A stretch of DNA of 64,000 bases from Aurantiacibacter zhengii (GTDB lineage: Bacteria > Pseudomonadota > Alphaproteobacteria > Sphingomonadales > Sphingomonadaceae), in NCBI RefSeq assembly GCF_003584125.1, contig NZ_QXFL01000001.1, positions 310,001 to 374,000 of the forward strand. The letters run 5' to 3'. Position numbers and translations under genes: made by a program. Below the pieces are notes generated by a model. That model saw only the letters and a list, made by a program, of their open reading frames with translations. It did no database searches and was not told the origin of the DNA. This document shows, in pieces, positions 60,629 to 64,000 of the stretch. Each line of letters begins with the position of its first letter. Within the stretch, counting starts at the first letter, position 1.

Positions 60629-61252
60629 ATGAAAACGGTCGCACGATTCCTCGCCCCGCCCATCCTTGCCCTGCCCATCCTTGCCCTCGCCGCCCCGGCC
60701 ATGGCGCAAGACGACGTGACGGATCGCAATCCCGACGCGATGGATGTCGCCATGACTCCGCTGTCGGACCTCAACCTGACGCGCGACCCCATCCCGCCGA
60801 TCCTGCTGTGGTCGCGCGAGAACCCCTACGCCAACGAGGGGCTGGGTGATTGCGAGAACATCCGCACCGGCATTGCCGACCTCGACGCGGTGCTGGGCGA
60901 CGATGCCGACACGGAAACCGAGGAAGAACGCCGCCTGACCGTGACCGGCGTGGCGCAGCGGGCCGTGGGCATGTTCATCCCCTTTCGCGGTATCATCCGT
61001 GAGATTTCGGGCGCCAATGCGCACGAATACCAGTTTCGCCAGGCAATTGCCGCCGGGCTGATGCGCCGCGCCTACCTGAAGGGACTGGGCGAAGCGCGCG
61101 GCTGCCCCTATCCGGCGCGCCCGATGCCATCGGAAATGCTGGCCGCAATGCAGGCTGACGCTGCGCGGGCGGAGGAACCCGATTTCACGATCACGGTTGG
61201 CGAAGACGGGACGCAATATGTCTCGCGCCCCGTCGTTCAGCCGGTCGATTAA
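60629..61252 (+). CDS. Hypothetical exported protein
   Basis: The 207-residue protein has a signal peptide (MKTVARFLAPPILALPILALAAPAMAQ, cleavage after Ala-Gln near 27). The mature protein has PLSDLNLTRDPIPPILLWSRENPYA, LGDCENIRTGIADLDAVLGDD, and GLGEARGCPYPARP near the C-terminus. Two Cys residues (GDCEN and ARGCPY) may pair. Sphingomonad homologues of unknown function have this pattern. It starts 6 bases after ypfJ, without its own ribosome site, so translational coupling is likely, which suggests that it works with the YpfJ-like peptidase. Confidence 0.7.
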   Translation: MKTVARFLAPPILALPILALAAPAMAQDDVTDRNPDAMDVAMTPLSDLNLTRDPIPPILLWSRENPYANEGLGDCENIRTGIADLDAVLGDDADTETEEERRLTVTGVAQRAVGMFIPFRGIIREISGANAHEYQFRQAIAAGLMRRAYLKGLGEARGCPYPARPMPSEMLAAMQADAARAEEPDFTITVGEDGTQYVSRPVVQPVD

Positions 61253-61259
61253 TCAGCGT

Positions 61260-63068
61260 TCAGGCGCTGGTCAGCCGCACGGTGTCCAGTCGATCCTCGT
61301 CGCATTCCTCGTCGGTTTCGTAGGAGATCGACGCCGGCTCCACGCGCACCTGCACCGGTGAGACCATCCGGCCCTGCCAGCGCAGCGCCACGGCGGATGC
61401 GTCGCCGCTGTGGCTTACCTCGGTGCGCAGATCGCGCAGTTCGCGCTCGATTTCCTCGATGGCCTCGCGCATTCCGCGCTCGGCTTCGGCCCGGTCGGCG
61501 GCGGGAATATCCGGATTGCCGCGAATGGCGCTAAGGCCTGCGCGAATGCCTATGATGGCAGCTTCCAGCCCGGCTTTGGCACTGCTGTTGGCCATGCGTT
61601 CGTAACTGCTGGTATCGCACACGATCGTCGCTTTCCGACCGTCGGCTAGCTCACGTTCGATCACGCGGCGGCCCTCTGCCCCTTCGCAATCGATGCCCTC
61701 GCCAAGCTCGAGTGCCAGCGCGCGGGCGTGTTCGCTGCGTTCGCGGGCCAGTTCCGCCCGGTCCCGCGCATGGCGGGCGCGGTCCTGGCTGCGTTCGACG
61801 AGCGCCTCGATCTCCTCGCCGCGCGCTTCCAGTTCGCGCTCCAGCGCTACCATCTGCGCTTCGAACTCGGCCTCGGATGCGGGATCGCCGTTGCGAGTGA
61901 TGCGATGGCGGATCACGCGGCGTTCGCCGGTATCTTCGTCGATATGTACGATCACATGTTCGCCGGAATCCATATGCTCGACAGACGGCGCTTCGGGCGC
62001 ATCGGGAGCCTGCGGCGGAAGCGGCGGCTGCGGGGGAAGCGGTGCTTCCGGCGGCAGCGGCGCCTCTGGCGGTGCGGGCGGCTGCGGCATTTCGCTGGCG
62101 GCGTAGCTGATCGATGCCGTCAGCGGCAGGGCCAGCGCGGTGGTGGTGATGGCGGCGATGCCAAGGCGGCGACGGCCGGACGATATTTCGGACATGGTGA
62201 GGCTCCTCAATCGGTGGATGATCGATTTCTCGCCAAGCACCGGACAAGCCATGGGAGCAGCCAGGGCCAGGTGATGGTCGCCGGTCGCGAAACCGGCAAT
62301 CACCTGGGCATAGGCCGCCCGTTCGGACCGCGCACGGCCAGCGACAACGCGCGCATCGCATGCTGCCTCCTGGTCCCTGCGCATCGCTCGCCAGCCCCAC
62401 CAGGCGAGCGGATTGAACCAGTGCAAGGCCAACAGCGGCTGCGCCGCGATGTTGGCAACGAGATCGTAGCCGCGATGGTGCGCAAGCTCGTGCGCGATGG
62501 CCATGTCGCGGGCCTGTATGTCGTAATGCGCCATGAAGGCAGGAGGCAGGGCCACCACCTTGTCGGCAATACCGAAGGCGACCGGGCTGGAGACCGCCGG
62601 CGTTTCCACCAGACGCACCTTGCCCGCATCGCCCACCGGGCGCGCCTGCGCCAGCAGTTCGCGGCGCATCAGCACGTATTCGCGCACGCGCCAGCCGATG
62701 AAGATTAGCGCGCCGCCGATCCACAAGGGCAGCAGCAGGTCGGCAACGGCGATGCCCACCATCGGTGCAGTGGCGGCGGACTGGGTGGAGGTAGCAGCCT
62801 GCGCCGGATCGGAAATGATCACCATCAGTGGCTGCGCGGCGCTCTCAGCGACGGCTTCCGGTTCTGCGGGGGCCATCCATGCAGGCAGAATGATCGGCGG
62901 CATGATGAAGCGCAGAAAAGGCAGCGCCCACAGGGCATAGGCCACCTGCGGACCGCACCAGCGCGAGACCGGGCGGCGCAGCAGCAGGACCAGCGCGATC
63001 AGCAGGCTGGTGTAAATGAAGGTGTCGACCATCCAGTCGGCCCAGCCCATCTCGAGAAGATCGGTCAT
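61260..63068 (-). CDS. M56 family metallopeptidase (BlaR1/MecR1-like) with proline-rich and coiled-coil extension
   Basis: The 602-residue membrane peptidase would sense a signal and inactivate the BlaI-type repressor. Four TM helices occur in the first 310 residues, with zinc motif MAIAHELAHHRGYD (HExxH) near residue 193. Beyond the membrane domain there is no penicillin-binding sensor. Instead a Pro-rich stretch (about 328-355, APLPPEAPLPPQPPLPP) and a charged coiled coil (about 395-445, RELEARGEEIEALVERSQDR) are present, then a C-terminal domain to residue 602. Start ATG 63068 overlaps the BlaI stop by 4 bases. The inducer is unknown; beta-lactam sensing is not supported. Confidence 0.85.
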   Translation of the reverse strand: MTDLLEMGWADWMVDTFIYTSLLIALVLLLRRPVSRWCGPQVAYALWALPFLRFIMPPIILPAWMAPAEPEAVAESAAQPLMVIISDPAQAATSTQSAATAPMVGIAVADLLLPLWIGGALIFIGWRVREYVLMRRELLAQARPVGDAGKVRLVETPAVSSPVAFGIADKVVALPPAFMAHYDIQARDMAIAHELAHHRGYDLVANIAAQPLLALHWFNPLAWWGWRAMRRDQEAACDARVVAGRARSERAAYAQVIAGFATGDHHLALAAPMACPVLGEKSIIHRLRSLTMSEISSGRRRLGIAAITTTALALPLTASISYAASEMPQPPAPPEAPLPPEAPLPPQPPLPPQAPDAPEAPSVEHMDSGEHVIVHIDEDTGERRVIRHRITRNGDPASEAEFEAQMVALERELEARGEEIEALVERSQDRARHARDRAELARERSEHARALALELGEGIDCEGAEGRRVIERELADGRKATIVCDTSSYERMANSSAKAGLEAAIIGIRAGLSAIRGNPDIPAADRAEAERGMREAIEEIERELRDLRTEVSHSGDASAVALRWQGRMVSPVQVRVEPASISYETDEECDEDRLDTVRLTSA

Positions 63069-63469
63069 TTCTTCATCTCCCGCAGGAGCCGTTCGATCTC
63101 GGCGATGTCATCCTGGCTCAGCGCTTCCTCCTGCGCCAGGTGCGCCAGCAGGGGCGCGGCACGCCCACCGAACAGGCGATCGACCAGCCGCCGCGATTCG
63201 CCGCCGACGTAGGCGGAACGGGCTATCAGCGGCGTATAGAGGAAACGGCGACCGTCTGGCTGGGTAGCCAGCGCGCCTTTCTGGACAAGGCGGGACAGCA
63301 GCGTTTTGACCGTGGGCATGGACCATCCGCGATCCTTGCACACGGTCTCGCACACTTCGGCGGCGGTCTGCGGGCTGTGTTTCCACAGGGCTTCCATCAC
63401 CGCGTGTTCGGCGTCGCTGATGCGCTCGCCGCCGGCTTCGCCCTGCTGGTCTTCGACTCTGGTCGTCAT
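63065..63469 (-). CDS. BlaI/MecI/CopY-family transcriptional repressor
   Basis: The 134-residue winged-helix repressor has ISDAEHAVMEALWKHSPQTAAEVCETV and the recognition helix WSMPTVKTLLSRLVQKGAL. YTPLIARSAYVGGESRRLVDRLFGG follows as the dimerisation and protease-sensitive region. In BlaI and MecI this is cleaved by the M56 partner. The downstream peptidase gene overlaps, as in other blaR-blaI pairs. Start ATG 63469 is preceded by GGGAGG. Two TACA-N2-TGTA-type operators lie 34-67 bases upstream of the ATG. Confidence 0.9.
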   Translation of the reverse strand: MTTRVEDQQGEAGGERISDAEHAVMEALWKHSPQTAAEVCETVCKDRGWSMPTVKTLLSRLVQKGALATQPDGRRFLYTPLIARSAYVGGESRRLVDRLFGGRAAPLLAHLAQEEALSQDDIAEIERLLREMKK

Positions 63470-63501
63470 GTTCGTCCTCCCCGAACGATTCAAGCGATCG
63501 A

Positions 63502-63536
63502 CTACGTTTGTAGCCACTACGATTACACCTGTAATC
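63502..63536. promoter_or_regulatory. Paired BlaI-type operators
   Basis: GATTACA-CC-TGTAATC (63521-63536) is a perfect 7-bp inverted repeat with the BlaI core TACA-N2-TGTA. A second site, CTAC-GTTT-GTAG (63502-63513), contains TACG-N2-TGTA, one mismatch from the core. The centres are 21 bp apart, two helical turns, so two dimers would bind the same face. Located between blaI and the divergent hydroxy-acid dehydrogenase gene. Confidence 0.8.
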
Positions 63537-63673
63537 TGAATGGCCTGTGAATGCAAGGTGTGGCCCCGCGTTTCCCCGCCGCCGGCCCGGCCATGTCCTA
63601 TTGCCTGCCTATCCCGGCCATGGCAGGGCTGGCTGCTGGCCGGGGCCACACTCGCGGGTATGGGGAAGATTTC

Positions 63674-64000
63674 GTGAAAGACCGTGACGATTACCGCGTG
63701 CGACGGCTTTCCGATTGCCACAAGATCGCGGACTTTCGCGAACTGGCGCGGCGGCGGCTGCCCTTTCCCGTTTTCAACTACATCGACGGCGCTGCCGATG
63801 ACGAGGCCACGCGGCGGCGTAACACCGCTGCATTTGCCGATGTGGACCTGGTGCCGGACGTGCTGGTGGGCGCGGACAGGCTGGACCTTGCCACCACGAT
63901 CATGGGCCGCGAAACTGCGCTGCCGCTGATGCTCAGCCCCACGGCGTTGCAGCGCATCTTTCACTGGCAGGGGGAGCGCGCGGTGGCCGCCGTCGCCGAA
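63674..64000 (+). CDS. FMN-dependent alpha-hydroxy acid dehydrogenase, LldD-like (partial, runs off right edge)
   Basis: The open frame begins at GTG 63674, preceded by GGGGAAG, and runs past base 64000 (109 codons visible). The sequence VRRLSDCHKIADFRELARRR and FNYIDGAADDEATRRRN is the N-terminus of FMN-dependent L-lactate dehydrogenase/glycolate oxidase proteins. LPLMLSPTALQRIFHWQGE continues the TIM barrel. The catalytic His and Arg residues lie outside the window. L-lactate is the likeliest substrate, but other 2-hydroxy acids are possible. The start could shift. It is divergent from blaI across 204 bases. Confidence 0.85.
   Translation, partial: MKDRDDYRVRRLSDCHKIADFRELARRRLPFPVFNYIDGAADDEATRRRNTAAFADVDLVPDVLVGADRLDLATTIMGRETALPLMLSPTALQRIFHWQGERAVAAVAE

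Overview
The window is a high-GC, gene-dense chromosomal segment of an alphaproteobacterium, most likely Sphingomonadales, family Erythrobacteraceae (Erythrobacter/Altererythrobacter-like). The basis is the gene content (imuA-imuB under GTTC-N7-GTTC LexA boxes, XrtA/PEP-CTERM-associated prsK-prsR, zapA-6S RNA-fau-DUF2842, bkdA1A2B, class I FBP aldolase, TIGR02466) and degenerate repeats of the TTCGACAAGCTCAGCA type common in sphingomonads. This is assignment by recognition, not by alignment. No prophage, insertion sequence, CRISPR array or rRNA operon was seen. Both ends cut genes.

Layout. 1-4.1 kb: SOS repair genes (a radical SAM/HhH protein and imuA-imuB), each with a LexA box over its promoter, with a PilZ gene between them. 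4.1-9.2 kb: a PNPOx-like protein, an NSS transporter, panB, a DUF475 membrane protein and a bile-acid-symporter-like protein. 9.2-15.1 kb: an exopolysaccharide regulatory unit (TIGR03013 sugar transferase - PrsK kinase - PrsR sigma-54 activator) followed by two small membrane proteins. 15.1-24 kb: SLC13 permease, tRNA-Leu, efp-IMPase, M23 peptidase, thiE-ydcF, fda, a flavodoxin-like protein and TIGR02466. 24-28.5 kb: tkt-gap-pgk. 28.6-31.2 kb: zapA, 6S RNA, fau, DUF2842, an Fpg-like glycosylase and tRNA-Asp. 31.3-36 kb: branched-chain 2-oxoacid dehydrogenase genes with a near-consensus promoter, then thyA. 36-39.9 kb: tRNA-Pro, PAP2, purF, SDR and a second PilZ gene. 39.9-48.1 kb: a co-directional run of seven genes (YdjM-like, photolyase, CFA synthase-like, serine hydrolase, wecB, wecC, TspO-like). 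48.2-50.8 kb: Wzz-like protein and a second polyprenyl-phosphate glycosylphosphotransferase. 50.9-54 kb: korA-korB and rppH. 54.5-59.7 kb: TPR protein, RsmB-like methyltransferase, guaB, a duplicated and diverged intergenic module, and bdhA. 59.7-64 kb: YpfJ-like peptidase, an exported protein, a BlaI/M56 pair with paired operators, and the start of an FMN-dependent hydroxy-acid dehydrogenase.

How the genes fit together. Central carbon genes (fda, tkt, gap, pgk, bkd, kor, bdhA), nucleotide genes (thyA, purF, guaB) and envelope-polysaccharide genes (two glycosylphosphotransferases, Wzz, WecB/C, PrsK/R) dominate. Four regulatory patterns can be read directly: LexA boxes over promoter-like hexamers; a TTAAC-N19-TTAAC element repeated upstream of both PilZ genes and of a 167-residue membrane protein; a TACA-N2-TGTA operator pair upstream of blaI; and a 28-bp palindrome upstream of fda. 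The most unusual structure is the guaB-bdhA interval. There the bdhA 3' end and a ~62-bp repeat each occur twice, bracketing two unrelated small membrane-anchored proteins, one of low GC.
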